64,000 nt of DNA from Szabonella sp046295215 (GTDB lineage: Bacteria > Pseudomonadota > Alphaproteobacteria > Rhodobacterales > Rhodobacteraceae), in NCBI GenBank assembly GCA_046295215.1, contig JBKBNP010000001.1:186001-250000 (forward strand), read 5' to 3'. Under the pieces are notes generated by a model. The model saw nothing but the letters and a program-made list of their open reading frames with translations. It was not told the DNA's origin and did not search any database. Of the stretch, positions 25,682-34,060 are shown one piece after another. The stretch's first letter is position 1. Every line of letters starts with the position of its first letter. The translations under genes and the position numbers were made by a program.

Positions 25682-26593
25682 ATGCGGACAGGTCTGTGGC
25701 GTGGCGCGACGATGGCGGCTCCAGCCGTCTGGACCCTCGCCGTCTGGACCTTCGCTGTCTGGATCTTTGCCGTCTGGGGCCTCGCGGCGGGGCCGGTTCT
25801 GGCGCAGGGCGCGCGCAGCACCGGGCTCGACCTTCTGGAGCGGCGCGAAAAGATCCTCGGCTGGGAGGCGGTCGGCAAGCTGGACATCGAGGGCGGCGGG
25901 TTCTGCACCGCAACTCTTATCGAGACGACCCTCGTGCTGACGGCGGCGCATTGCGTTTTCGAGGCTGACGGGCAGGCAGTCGCGCCCTCTCGGGTGACAT
26001 TCCGCGCCGGGCAGAGCGGCGATCACGCGATTGCAACGGGCCGGGCCGCGCGCATTGCCGCCCATCCGGGCTATGACCCGCGCGGGCAGATGTCGGCGCA
26101 GAATGTGCGGCATGATCTGGCGCTTGTGGAACTGGCAACACCGATCCCGGCGGCGGTGGCAGCGCCCTTTCCGGTGCAGGCGCCGGGTCGGCTGCGGACG
26201 GTTTCGGTGGTGTCCTATGCGCAGGACAGGTCCGCGGCCCTGTCCTGGCAGCGGGAATGCAGCGTCACAGGGCAGGGACAGGGGCTGATGCAATTCGATT
26301 GCGATGTGCATTTCGGGTCGTCCGGCGCGCCGGTCTTTGACCGGTCGGGCGCACGGGCACGGATCGTGTCGGTGATCTCGGCGGGCAATCGCGAGGGCGG
26401 GCGGTCGGTCTCCTACGGGATGGAACTGCCGGACCTGGTCACGGCGATGAAGGCCCAGTTGCGCAGCGGGCGCGATGTGATCTCGGACGCGCCCCGGGGC
26501 GCACCCCCGGCCACGATCCGGCGCATCGGGGTGGGAACGCCGGGCAAGACCACGGCGGGGCAAAGCAGCGGCGCGAAATTCCTGCGCCCCTGA
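25682..26593 (+). CDS. Secreted trypsin-like serine protease (second of a tandem pair)
   Basis: The 303-residue paralogue lies 8 nt downstream of the first protease gene. Triad motifs are LVLTAAHCVF (His), VRHDLALVELA (Asp) and HFGSSGAPVF (Ser). Its signal segment is unusual: four near-identical 5-residue repeats (VWTLA, VWTFA, VWIFA, VWGLA) form the hydrophobic core, encoded by four 15-bp DNA repeats. ATG 25682 and ATG 25712 are both possible; the latter gives a shorter n-region. It ends GAKFLRP like its neighbour. The pair looks like a tandem duplication with divergence; the substrates are unknown. Confidence 0.88.
   Translation: MRTGLWRGATMAAPAVWTLAVWTFAVWIFAVWGLAAGPVLAQGARSTGLDLLERREKILGWEAVGKLDIEGGGFCTATLIETTLVLTAAHCVFEADGQAVAPSRVTFRAGQSGDHAIATGRAARIAAHPGYDPRGQMSAQNVRHDLALVELATPIPAAVAAPFPVQAPGRLRTVSVVSYAQDRSAALSWQRECSVTGQGQGLMQFDCDVHFGSSGAPVFDRSGARARIVSVISAGNREGGRSVSYGMELPDLVTAMKAQLRSGRDVISDAPRGAPPATIRRIGVGTPGKTTAGQSSGAKFLRP
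25724..25783 (+). repeat. Four 15-bp tandem repeats encoding a signal-peptide core
   Basis: Units GCCGTCTGGACCCTC, GCCGTCTGGACCTTC, GCTGTCTGGATCTTT and GCCGTCTGGGGCCTC lie head to tail, in frame with the protease gene. Each encodes Ala-Val-Trp-x-x, ending the run in Leu. The repeats could lengthen or shorten the hydrophobic core by five residues at a time without a frameshift. Confidence 0.85.
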
Positions 26594-26645
26594 TTTGTCC
26601 TTTCCGGGGGCGCGTGCCTCTGATGCGCCAGATCGTTTCCGCCCT

Positions 26646-26674
26646 CTTGAAACGGCGCGAATCCTTCCCCAGAT
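26646..26674 (+). promoter_or_regulatory. Heat-shock (RpoH) promoter for the small heat-shock protein gene
   Basis: CTTGAAA (26646-26652) is separated by 14 nt from CCCCAGAT (26667-26674). This matches the sigma-32 consensus CTTGAAA-N11-16-CCCCATnT at nearly all positions. It lies about 90 nt upstream of the hsp20 start and nothing else intervenes. Confidence 0.75.
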
Positions 26675-26765
26675 TCCCGATGCAGGGCGCCGGACGAGGG
26701 CCCTGCCTTCCCGGCCTGTCCGCCCGTCGGAGGGCCACCAGACGCATCGCTTTACGGAGGATGAC

Positions 26766-27254
26766 ATGCGCAATTTCGACTTCGCACCGCTCTACCGGGC
26801 CACCGTCGGTTTTGACCGGATCGCCGATCTGATGGACCGGGTGCTGACCACCGATGTGGCCCAGCCCACCTACCCGCCCTACAATATCGAAAAGACCGAC
26901 GATCATTCCTATCGCATCTCGGTCGCCGTGGCGGGATTTGCGCCGGATGAACTGACCGTCGAGGTCAAGGAGGCCACGCTCTTCGTCGCCGCCCGCAAGG
27001 CCGAGGAGGCCGAGACGCGGCACTACCTGCATCGCGGCATTGCCACCCGCGCCTTCGAGCGCCGCTTCGCGCTGGCCGACCATGTCCGCGTGACCGGGGC
27101 GAGCCATGAGAACGGCATGCTCCATATCGACCTCATGCGCGAGACGCCCGAGGCGCTGAAACCCCGCCGGATCGAGATTGCGCGCGAGCAGGCCCCGGGC
27201 CGCAACCCCGCGCTGACCCGGCCCACCGCCGAGGCGGAAACCGTCGAGGCCTGA
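26766..27254 (+). CDS. Small heat-shock protein (Hsp20/IbpA family)
   Basis: The 162-residue protein has an alpha-crystallin domain of the IbpA class: NIEKTDDHSYRISVAVAGFA (near residue 40), ELTVEVKEATLFVAARK, and FERRFALADHVRVTGASHEN (near residue 100). It is an ATP-independent holdase that binds unfolding proteins. ATG 26766 is preceded by GGAGG at 5-nt spacing; the upstream in-frame extension has no family match. An RpoH-like promoter at 26646 and a strong terminator at 27278 make it a single-gene heat-shock unit. The C-terminal tail is Pro/Glu-rich. Confidence 0.94.
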   Translation: MRNFDFAPLYRATVGFDRIADLMDRVLTTDVAQPTYPPYNIEKTDDHSYRISVAVAGFAPDELTVEVKEATLFVAARKAEEAETRHYLHRGIATRAFERRFALADHVRVTGASHENGMLHIDLMRETPEALKPRRIEIAREQAPGRNPALTRPTAEAETVEA

Positions 27255-27277
27255 CAGGGCCTTTGAAAGCCCAGCGG

Positions 27278-27305
27278 AACGCGCGCCCGCAACGGCGCGC
27301 GTTTT
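27278..27305 (+). terminator. Rho-independent terminator after hsp20
   Basis: AACGCGCGCC (27278-27287) pairs with GGCGCGCGTT (27294-27303), a 10-bp stem with a CGCAAC loop, followed by a short T run. It lies 24 nt after the hsp20 stop. Confidence 0.8.
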
Positions 27306-27410
27306 ACGCATCATGCCGCCCCGCACAATCCCTGCACCGGATCGCCGATTTCAAAGTTGGCGCAGACCTGCTAGCTTCATCTCATTGCATGGATGGATTG
27401 CGAAAGGCGG

Positions 27411-28022
27411 ATGGGCTTGAAAATCCTGGTCGCGGATGATCATGACCTCGTGCGCGAAACCATCGCGGCTTTCCTGCTTGCCGAAGGCATCGAGGCAGTG
27501 GAAACCGCCGCCACATTGCCCGAGGCAATCGATCAGATGGAGTCCGCGCGCTTCGATCTGGCGCTTCTCGATCTCGACATGCCGTCGATGCAGGGATTTT
27601 CCGGGCTGGCCAAGGCGATTGCGGGCGCGCGGGGCGCGCATGTCGCCTTGATGTCCGCCAGCACCTCGCGCGAACTCGCCGAGGCGGCACTGGAGGCGGG
27701 GGCGGTGGGCTTCGTGCCCAAGAAGATGGCCTCGCGCGCCATGGTGGCTGCGGTGCGGCTGATGGCGAAGGGCGAGAGTTTCGCGCCCATCGGGCTCCTG
27801 CGGTCCGACATTGTGCCGGGGGCGCCGCTGGCGATGTTGACGCGGCGCGAGATGTCGGTGCTGCGCGGGATCTGCGAAGGCAAGTCGAACAAGGAGATTG
27901 CCCGCGACCTGACCTTGCAGGAGGTCACGGTGAAGCTGCATGTCAAGACGCTGAGCCGCAAGCTGGGGGCACGGAACCGCACCCATGCCGCGATGATCGC
28001 CCGCAACGGCGGGCTGACCTGA
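27411..28022 (+). CDS. LuxR/NarL-type response regulator
   Basis: The 203-residue protein has a receiver domain (MGLKILVADDHDLVRE; phospho-acceptor D54 in LLDLDMPSMQ; a Lys in FVPKK) and a C-terminal LuxR-type helix-turn-helix (LTRREMSVLRGICEGKSNKE, then ARDLTLQEVTVKLHVK, residues 139-180). It is a transcription factor of a two-component or quorum-like circuit. No kinase gene is adjacent, so the partner is unknown. ATG 27411 starts the family-typical N-terminus; ATG 27393 adds six residues. It converges with the aminotransferase gene, whose stop lies 6 nt beyond. Confidence 0.9.
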   Translation: MGLKILVADDHDLVRETIAAFLLAEGIEAVETAATLPEAIDQMESARFDLALLDLDMPSMQGFSGLAKAIAGARGAHVALMSASTSRELAEAALEAGAVGFVPKKMASRAMVAAVRLMAKGESFAPIGLLRSDIVPGAPLAMLTRREMSVLRGICEGKSNKEIARDLTLQEVTVKLHVKTLSRKLGARNRTHAAMIARNGGLT

Positions 28023-28028
28023 GCGTTG

Positions 28029-29207
28029 TCAGCCCTGCCAGCCCGCCGCAAAGCCCGCGATCCGGTCGCAGGCGGTGGCGATCACCTCGTCGGGCTGGGT
28101 GAGGCTGATCCGCAGCCAGCTTATCAGCGTCTCGCCAAACGAGGCGCCGGGCATCACCGCAACCCCCGTCGCCTCCAGCAGCGCCATGGCGAAGGCTTCG
28201 CCATCAGATGTGACCGCGCCCACATCGACCAGCGCGAACATTCCCGCCTGCGGCCGATGCACCCGCAACCCCGCCACCCCGTCCAACCGCGCCGCGATCA
28301 TCCCGGCCCTTGCGGCAAAGCGCGCCCGCATCCCCGCCGCCACGGCCGAGGGCTGCATCACTGCCTGTGCCGTCATGTCCGCGATGAAGGGCTGGTTGCC
28401 GAACAGCATCGTTTCCGACAGCGGCAGCAGCGCCGCCGTCAGCTCCGCCGGGGCCACGCACCACCCCGACCGGAACCCGGGCGCCGCATGGGATTTGGAG
28501 ATGGAGGAGGCAACGACCACCCGGTCCGCAAGCTCCGGCAGGTCCAGCGGCGAGATGAAGGCCACGTCGTCAAAGACCAGATCCTCGTAAACCTCGTCGC
28601 AGAGAATCCAGAGGTCATGCGCCCGCGCCAGATCCCCGATGGCGGCAATATCGCCGCGGGTCAGCACCGCCCCGGTGGGGTTGTGCGGGCTGTTGAGGAA
28701 AATCACCCGCGAGGCGGGCGTGATCCGGGCCGCGACATCCTCAGCGGCCATGCGGAACCCGTTTTCAGGGCGCAGCGGCACCGGAACCATGCGCGCGCCC
28801 GAGGCAGCGATGACCCCTTCATAGGTCGCATACATCGGATCACCCACCAGAACCTCGTCCCCCGGCCCGGTCAGCCCGGCCAGCACGGCATAGAGCGTGG
28901 TCTGCGTGCCGGGAAAGCACAGGATCTGATCGGCCCCGATCTGCCGCCCGCGGCGCGCGCTGTAGCGGGCGGCCAGCGCACGCAGGAGGCCCGCCTCCCC
29001 CCGCCCGTTGCTGTAGCCGGTCCGCCCGTCCCTGAGGGCGCGGATCGCGGTTTCCACAAGCTCGGGCGGGGTGGGCATATCCGGCTCCCCGATGGTCAGT
29101 TCGATCACCGCCCGGCCCTCGGCGCGCAATTGCCGGGCGCGGAAATGGACCTTCCATTTCGCGCCCCCCAGCCCGGCCAGACGGTCCAGTATTGCCGCAT
29201 GTCTCAT
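28029..29207 (-). CDS. Class I/II PLP-dependent aminotransferase
   Basis: The 392-residue fold-type I aminotransferase has VIELTIGEPDMPTPPELVE near residue 33, the NSPHNPTGAVL cofactor motif, ILCDEVYEDLVFDD (PLP-binding Asp and Tyr) and SSISKSHAAPGFRSGW with the Schiff-base Lys near residue 231. The start at 29207 shares ATGA with the TetR gene stop; GGA-rich bases precede it. The gene pairs with a divergent polar amino-acid ABC importer, so its substrate is probably the imported amino acid or an analogue (inference). Aspartate or alanine transaminase activity cannot be told apart from sequence. Confidence 0.9.
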   Translation of the reverse strand: MRHAAILDRLAGLGGAKWKVHFRARQLRAEGRAVIELTIGEPDMPTPPELVETAIRALRDGRTGYSNGRGEAGLLRALAARYSARRGRQIGADQILCFPGTQTTLYAVLAGLTGPGDEVLVGDPMYATYEGVIAASGARMVPVPLRPENGFRMAAEDVAARITPASRVIFLNSPHNPTGAVLTRGDIAAIGDLARAHDLWILCDEVYEDLVFDDVAFISPLDLPELADRVVVASSISKSHAAPGFRSGWCVAPAELTAALLPLSETMLFGNQPFIADMTAQAVMQPSAVAAGMRARFAARAGMIAARLDGVAGLRVHRPQAGMFALVDVGAVTSDGEAFAMALLEATGVAVMPGASFGETLISWLRISLTQPDEVIATACDRIAGFAAGWQG

Positions 29208-29875
29208 CCACTGTCCTTTCCCGCGCCGGGAACGCAAATCGCTTCGCCGCGCAATTCCGCCGCCAGATCCAGCCCGAGGATCGCCCCGACCGCCGCCACC
29301 CCGATGGTTTCGAGTTCGCCTTCGGCAAAAGCCTCGGGCAGGGCCGACCCTTCCAGCCACAGCCCGTCGATCACCGCGTTGCAGGCAATCGCATCGGCGC
29401 GCAGCCGGGCTGCGTCCACCGACCGGGGCAGGGCGGCGATCAACCCTTCGAGCAGGTCGCGGTATTCAAGATAGGTCGCGCGGTGGACCGCCTTGATCCG
29501 CGCATCCTGCCGCACCAGTTGCAGGAACCCGGCCCAGAGCCCCATCGCCTCGGGGTCGACCACAGGCGGGCGCAGCGAGGCCGCGACAAAGCAGGCCAGC
29601 CGCGCCTCCGGCCCTCCCACAACGGCCGCAATCGCCGCGTGGTTGGCCTCGGTCATCTGCCCCATGACGCGGGCATAGGCGGCCAGCATCAGGTCTTCCT
29701 TGCTGTCGAAATAATGCCGGATCAGGCCCGGCGTAACACCTGCCCGGTCGGCAATCGCGCGCACGGTCGCGGCCTCGGGCCCTTTTTCGGACATCAGCGC
29801 AAGGGCCGCCCCTATCAGCGCCTCGCGCCGGGCTTCCTCTCCCTGCCGGATGAACTTGCGACGATCTGCGGCCAT
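29204..29875 (-). CDS. TetR/AcrR-family transcriptional regulator
   Basis: The 223-residue protein has an N-terminal TetR helix-turn-helix (ALALMSEKGPEAATVRAIAD, then RAGVTPGLIRHYFDSKEDLM, residues 25-65) and an all-helical ligand domain of the BetI-like type. It overlaps the aminotransferase gene by 4 nt and diverges from the amino-acid ABC operon across an 82-nt gap holding an AT-rich imperfect palindrome. It probably represses both units in response to the transported compound. The ligand is unknown. Confidence 0.9.
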   Translation of the reverse strand: MAADRRKFIRQGEEARREALIGAALALMSEKGPEAATVRAIADRAGVTPGLIRHYFDSKEDLMLAAYARVMGQMTEANHAAIAAVVGGPEARLACFVAASLRPPVVDPEAMGLWAGFLQLVRQDARIKAVHRATYLEYRDLLEGLIAALPRSVDAARLRADAIACNAVIDGLWLEGSALPEAFAEGELETIGVAAVGAILGLDLAAELRGEAICVPGAGKDSG

Positions 29876-29893
29876 GGCCTTGCCGACCCATTA

Positions 29894-29909
29894 TTATACG
29901 CTTGCATAA
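29894..29909. promoter_or_regulatory. TetR operator candidate
   Basis: TTATACGCTTGCATAA has outer arms TTAT/ATAA and inner C/G symmetry. It is the only AT-rich stretch in the gap between the divergent TetR gene and the ABC operon. It could also contain the -10 elements of either promoter. Assigned by position and symmetry. Confidence 0.45.
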
Positions 29910-29957
29910 ATACTATTCCGCGGGCTTACTGGAAATGTCAAAGCCTTGCGGAGAGAA

Positions 29958-30734
29958 ATGTCGCAAATTCCGACAGAGACAAGACCGGAAGCCATCAGGA
30001 TCGAGGATCTGCACAAGTCCTTCGGCACGCTTTCCGTGCTGAAAGGCGTCTCGCTGGTGGCGCGCGAAGGCGATGTCGTCGCCATCATCGGCGGCTCCGG
30101 TTCGGGCAAGTCCACGATGCTGCGCTGCATCAATTTTCTGGAAACGCCGACCTCGGGCCGCATCGTGATCGGCGGCGAGGATGTGGCCATGCGCGCCGAC
30201 GGCACCCCCGCTAGCCGCCGCCAGATCGAAGCTCTGCGCCGCAAGCTGGGCATGGTGTTCCAGAGCTTCAACCTCTGGACCCACAAGACGGTGCTGGAAA
30301 ACCTGATCGAAGTGCCGGTGCATGTTCTGGGCGTGCCCAAGGCCGAGGCCGTGGTGCGGGCCGAAAAACTGCTGGCGCGCGTGGGTCTTGCCGAAAAATC
30401 CGGGGTCTATCCCGCCTTCATGTCGGGGGGCCAGCAGCAGCGCGCGGCCATCGCGCGGGCGCTGGCGATGGAACCGCGCGCGATGCTGTTCGACGAGCCG
30501 ACCTCGGCGCTCGACCCCGAACTGGTGGGCGAGGTGCTGGGCGTCATCCGCGATCTGGCCGCCGAGGGGCGCACCATGATCCTCGTGACCCATGAGATGA
30601 AATTCGCCCGCGAAGTGGCCAGCCATGTGATCTATCTCCACAATGGACGGATCGAGGAAGAAGGCCCGCCCGACAGGCTGTTCGGCGACCCCCAATCCGA
30701 ACGCCTGCAGCAGTTCCTGAAATCCGTTGCATGA
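29958..30734 (+). CDS. Polar amino-acid ABC transporter ATP-binding protein
   Basis: The 258-residue HisP/GlnQ-type ATPase has Walker A GGSGSGKSTMLRCINFLE (near residue 42), Q-loop LGMVFQSFNLWTHKTVLENL, signature SGGQQQRAAIARALAMEP, Walker B AMLFDEPTSALDPELV and the switch THEMKFAREV. ATG 29958 is preceded by GGAGAG; an in-frame TTG at 29946 is less likely. It is first in the operon, before the binding protein and two permeases. It powers uptake of a polar amino acid or opine-like compound. Confidence 0.95.
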   Translation: MSQIPTETRPEAIRIEDLHKSFGTLSVLKGVSLVAREGDVVAIIGGSGSGKSTMLRCINFLETPTSGRIVIGGEDVAMRADGTPASRRQIEALRRKLGMVFQSFNLWTHKTVLENLIEVPVHVLGVPKAEAVVRAEKLLARVGLAEKSGVYPAFMSGGQQQRAAIARALAMEPRAMLFDEPTSALDPELVGEVLGVIRDLAAEGRTMILVTHEMKFAREVASHVIYLHNGRIEEEGPPDRLFGDPQSERLQQFLKSVA

Positions 30735-30747
30735 TTTTCACAAGAAT

Positions 30748-30764
30748 GCCGGGAAAAACCTGGC
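30748..30764 (+). terminator. Hairpin between ATPase and binding-protein genes
   Basis: GCCGGG (30748-30753), loop AAAAA and CCTGGC (30759-30764) form a 6-bp stem with one G-U pair. There is no T run, so it is more likely an mRNA-stabilising or processing hairpin upstream of the binding-protein gene than a full terminator. Confidence 0.4.
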
Positions 30765-30789
30765 GAAACTCCAACAGAAAGGTTGAAAA

Positions 30790-31554
30790 ATGAAAAAGAT
30801 CCTTCTCACCACGCTGGCGACACTGGCCCTTGGCACGGTGGCCATGGCCGACCCGGTCAAGGTCGGCATCGCGGCGGAACCCTACCCACCCTTCGCCTCC
30901 CCCGATGCGGGCGGCAATTGGGTCGGCTGGGAAGTGGACATGATCGGCGCGGTCTGCGCCGCGGCCGAACTGGACTGCGTCATCACCCCCGTCGCCTGGG
31001 ACGGTATCATCCCCTCGCTGACCTCGGGGCAGATCGATGCGATCATGGCTTCGATGTCGATCACCGAGGAGCGGATGAAAACCATTGATTTCTCGGAAAA
31101 ATATTACAACACGCCGACCGTGATCGTGGCCGCCAAGGGATCCGGCGTGACGCCGACGCCCGAAGGGCTGGCGGGCAAGATCCTCGGTGTGCAGGTCTCC
31201 ACCGTCCATCAGGACTATGCGCAGACGCATTTCGGCGGGGCCGAAATCAAGCTCTACCAGACCCAGGACGAGGCCAATCAGGATCTTGTGGCGGGCCGCA
31301 TCGACGCGACCCAGGCCGACAGCATCGCGCTGGACGAATTCCTCGCCTCTGCCGAAGGCACCGCCTGCTGTGAAAGCGTGGGGGCTGTCGCGGATGATCC
31401 GGCGATTCTCGGACTTGGTGTCGGCGTGGGCCTGCGCAAGGGCGAGGACGATCTGAAGGCGAAGTTCAACGCCGGTATCGCGAAAATCCTTGCCGACGGC
31501 ACCTATGAAAAGGTCTCCGCCCCCTATTTCGACAGCTCGATCTACGGCGGCTGA
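30790..31554 (+). CDS. Polar amino-acid ABC transporter substrate-binding protein
   Basis: This 254-residue family-3 periplasmic binding protein starts with a signal peptide (MKKILLTTLATLALGTVAMA, cleaved before DPVKVG). Mature motifs are IAAEPYPPFASPDAGGNWVG, WEVDMIGAVCAAAELDC, IMASMSITEERMKTIDFSEK (the family-3 signature) and a Gln-Ala-Asp-Ser hinge (DATQADSIALDEFL). Cysteines near residues 195-196 may pair with others in the mature protein. It determines the importer's specificity, which cannot be assigned further than polar amino acid or related ligand. Confidence 0.93.
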   Translation: MKKILLTTLATLALGTVAMADPVKVGIAAEPYPPFASPDAGGNWVGWEVDMIGAVCAAAELDCVITPVAWDGIIPSLTSGQIDAIMASMSITEERMKTIDFSEKYYNTPTVIVAAKGSGVTPTPEGLAGKILGVQVSTVHQDYAQTHFGGAEIKLYQTQDEANQDLVAGRIDATQADSIALDEFLASAEGTACCESVGAVADDPAILGLGVGVGLRKGEDDLKAKFNAGIAKILADGTYEKVSAPYFDSSIYGG

Positions 31555-31557
31555 CGC

Positions 31558-32295
31558 TTGCTGGAGGCGCTTCTCGACGCCTTCCCCACGCTGGCCCTGC
31601 TGGCGTGGGAGCCTCCCGGCTGGGGGGCCAATCTCGTGCGCGGTCTGGGCAATTCGATCCAGATCGCGCTCGGGGCTTATGCGCTGGGCCTCGTGATCGG
31701 CCTCGGCGGCGCTTACGGCAAGCTCTATGGCGGGCCGGTGACGCGCGACCTGCTGGCGGTCTACACGACCGTGGTGCGGGCGGTGCCGGAACTGGTGCTG
31801 ATCCTGATCCTGTATTTCGCGGTGACAGATCTGGTCAATCAGGCGCTGGTCAGCTTCGGCTATGCGCGGGTGCAGATTTCCGGCGTGGTGGCGGGGATTG
31901 CGGTGCTGGGCGTGGTGCAGGGCGCCTATTCGACCGAAGTGTTGCGCGGCGCGATACTGGCGGTGCCGTCGGGCCAGATCGAGGCTGCACGGGCCATGGG
32001 CATGCCGCCCCTGACGCTGGCGCGGCGCGTCACGTTGCCGCTGATGCTGGCCAATGCGATCCCGGGGCTGGCGAATCTCTGGCTGATCGCGACCAAGGAC
32101 ACCGCCCTGCTGGCCATCGTGGGCTTTGCCGAACTCACCTTGCAGACCCGTCAGGCGGCGGCCTCGACCAAGGCGTTCATGACTTTCTTCCTTGCGGCGG
32201 GGGTGCTTTACCTGCTGGTCACGTTGCTTTCGGGCGTTCTGTTCGGCTGGGCTGAGAAATGGGCGCGGCGCGGCCAGCGCGGGGGGCAGGCATGA
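31558..32295 (+). CDS. Polar amino-acid ABC transporter permease (HisQ-like)
   Basis: The 245-residue inner-membrane permease has an N-terminal HisM/Q-type helix region (LVRGLGNSIQIALGAYALGL) and the EAA loop IEAARAMGMPPLTLARRVTL near residue 140. The only fitting start is TTG 31558, 3 nt after the binding-protein stop; no upstream ATG fits. It overlaps the second permease by ATGA. With that partner it forms the membrane channel. Confidence 0.9.
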   Translation: MLEALLDAFPTLALLAWEPPGWGANLVRGLGNSIQIALGAYALGLVIGLGGAYGKLYGGPVTRDLLAVYTTVVRAVPELVLILILYFAVTDLVNQALVSFGYARVQISGVVAGIAVLGVVQGAYSTEVLRGAILAVPSGQIEAARAMGMPPLTLARRVTLPLMLANAIPGLANLWLIATKDTALLAIVGFAELTLQTRQAAASTKAFMTFFLAAGVLYLLVTLLSGVLFGWAEKWARRGQRGGQA

Positions 32296-33065
32296 GCCGC
32301 GCCTTCTGGCAACCGCACCGGATCGTGCTGATCGGGCTGGCGATCCTGCTGGCGGTCTGGTGCGGGGTGGCGCTGCGCTGGGACTGGCTGCCGCGCTATC
32401 TGCCGCTGATCGGCGAAGGTATCTGGCGTACGCTCTGGCTGCTGGCGGTGACGGTCACGCTGGGGTTTCTGCTGGCGATCCCGCTCGGATTGGCGCAGGC
32501 GGCGGGGCCCTGGTATCTGGCCGCCCCCGCGCGTGCCTTCTGCACGGTGGTCCGGGGCACGCCGCTCTTGCTGCAACTGTGGCTTTTGTATTACGGGCTG
32601 GGCTCGCTCTTTCCGCAATTCCCCTGGATCCGGGAAAGCGATCTCTGGCCCTATCTGCGGCAGGCCTGGCCCTATGCGGTGGTGGCGCTGACGATTTCCT
32701 TTGCGGGATATGAGGGCGAGGTGATGCGCGGCGCCTTCAAGGGTGTGCCCTCGGGGCAGCTGGAGGCGGCGCGGGCGATGGGCATGCCGCGTTTCACCAT
32801 CCTGCGGCGGATCTGGCTGCCGCAGGCGATCCGCCGCGCGCTGCCGACACTGGGCGGGGAGACGGTGCTGCAACTCAAGGCCACACCGCTGGTGGCCACG
32901 ATCACGGTGATCGACATCTATGCGGTCGCCTCGCGCGTGCGGCAGGACACGTTCATCGTCTATGAGCCGCTTTTGCTGCTCGCGCTGGTCTATATGGCGA
33001 TTACCGGGGTCATCGTGCTGGCCTTCCGCGCGCTGGAGGCGCAGGTACCGACACGCGCCGCCTGA
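32292..33065 (+). CDS. Polar amino-acid ABC transporter permease (HisM-like)
   Basis: The 257-residue permease has the family N-terminus (IGEGIWRTLWLLAVTVTLGF near residue 36) and the EAA loop LEAARAMGMPRFTILRRIWL near residue 158. ATG 32292 overlaps the preceding stop by 4 nt. It is the last gene of the importer operon and is followed by a GC hairpin within the dispersed repeat element. Confidence 0.92.
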   Translation: MSRAFWQPHRIVLIGLAILLAVWCGVALRWDWLPRYLPLIGEGIWRTLWLLAVTVTLGFLLAIPLGLAQAAGPWYLAAPARAFCTVVRGTPLLLQLWLLYYGLGSLFPQFPWIRESDLWPYLRQAWPYAVVALTISFAGYEGEVMRGAFKGVPSGQLEAARAMGMPRFTILRRIWLPQAIRRALPTLGGETVLQLKATPLVATITVIDIYAVASRVRQDTFIVYEPLLLLALVYMAITGVIVLAFRALEAQVPTRAA

Positions 33066-33073
33066 CGGACAGG

Positions 33074-33124
33074 CCGGGGGCGCTGCCCCCGGACCCCCGA
33101 GGTATTTGGGCCAGGATGAAAGGG
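33074..33124 (+). repeat. Intergenic hairpin-plus-tail element, copy B
   Basis: CCGGGGGC (33074-33081), loop GCT and GCCCCCGG (33085-33092) form an 8-bp stem. It is followed by ACCCCCGAGGTATTTGGG and CCAGGATGAAAGGG. It lies between convergent genes, oriented with the upstream permease, and the hairpin is a likely terminator. It is one of seven copies. Confidence 0.75.
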
Positions 33125-33127
33125 ACA

Positions 33128-34012
33128 TCAGGGGGTGCGGGCGACGTCCTTGTGGATGATGACATCGGCCTGCGGATAGGCCAGCATGATGGTCCGGCGC
33201 AGGCCCGCACCGATGTCATGCGCCTCGCGCAGCGACAGGTCGCCGTCGAGTTCAATATGCAGATGCACGAAAACCCGGCTGCCGGCGGTGCGGGTCTTGA
33301 GATCGTGGAAACCACGGACCTCCGGCCAGTTGCGGGTCAGGGTCGCGATGCCTTCGACGATTTCGGGGTCGGCGGCGCGGTCCATCAGCGCGTCCCAGGC
33401 CCCCTTGCCGATCTTGAGCGCGCCGAGGGCAAGGAAGGCCGCCGCCGCAAGCGCAACGACCGAGTCGATCTGCGTGAGACCAAAGGCATGCGAGGCCCAA
33501 AGCGCCCCGATCGCGCCGAGATTGGGAATGAGGTCGCCCAGATAGTGCAGCCGGTCGGCGGCGACGACGCGGTTTTTCGTGCGTTTTGCAATATGCCCCT
33601 GCCAGATCACCAGCGCCAGTGTGAGGACCACCGACAGGCCCATCACCAGCATGCCGCGGGTTTCCGAGGCGAGCGGCACAGGTTCGGGCGCAAGAAGCCG
33701 CCCCACGGCGGCAACCGCGATCACCGATGCCGAGACGAGGATGAACACCGACTGCCCGAGGGCCGCGAGATCCTCGGCGGAGGTATGGCCGAAACCGTGA
33801 TCCTCGTCCGGTGGGCGCGCGGCATAGAGGATCGCGGCCATCGCGCCCAGTGACATGATGAGGTCAAGCGCGCTGTCGGCCAGCGAGGCCGCAACCGAGA
33901 GCGCACCGGTTTCCGCCAATGCCCAGAGCTTGAGCGCCACAAGCAGCGTTGCCACGGAGACCGAGGCGGCGGCGGCAGAGAGGTTCATCCGCGTGGTGTC
34001 GTTCAGCGCCAT
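33128..34012 (-). CDS. Cation diffusion facilitator family metal exporter (FieF-like)
   Basis: The 294-residue CDF protein has six membrane helices and a C-terminal cytosolic domain. The metal-site residues match FieF: D-x-x-x-D in TM2 (LADSALDLIM, near residue 46) and H-x-x-x-D in TM5 (ADRLHYLGDLIPN, near residue 155). The C-terminal domain has the HDLKTRTAGSRVFVHLHIEL His-rich dimer interface. It exports Fe2+, Zn2+ or similar divalent metals by proton antiport. It converges on the amino-acid importer, and no metal regulator is adjacent. Confidence 0.92.
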   Translation of the reverse strand: MALNDTTRMNLSAAAASVSVATLLVALKLWALAETGALSVAASLADSALDLIMSLGAMAAILYAARPPDEDHGFGHTSAEDLAALGQSVFILVSASVIAVAAVGRLLAPEPVPLASETRGMLVMGLSVVLTLALVIWQGHIAKRTKNRVVAADRLHYLGDLIPNLGAIGALWASHAFGLTQIDSVVALAAAAFLALGALKIGKGAWDALMDRAADPEIVEGIATLTRNWPEVRGFHDLKTRTAGSRVFVHLHIELDGDLSLREAHDIGAGLRRTIMLAYPQADVIIHKDVARTP

Positions 34013-34060
34013 GGTCCTGCCGTCCTCTCCGACTTCCCTGACCGCTGCCGGAAGGCCAGT

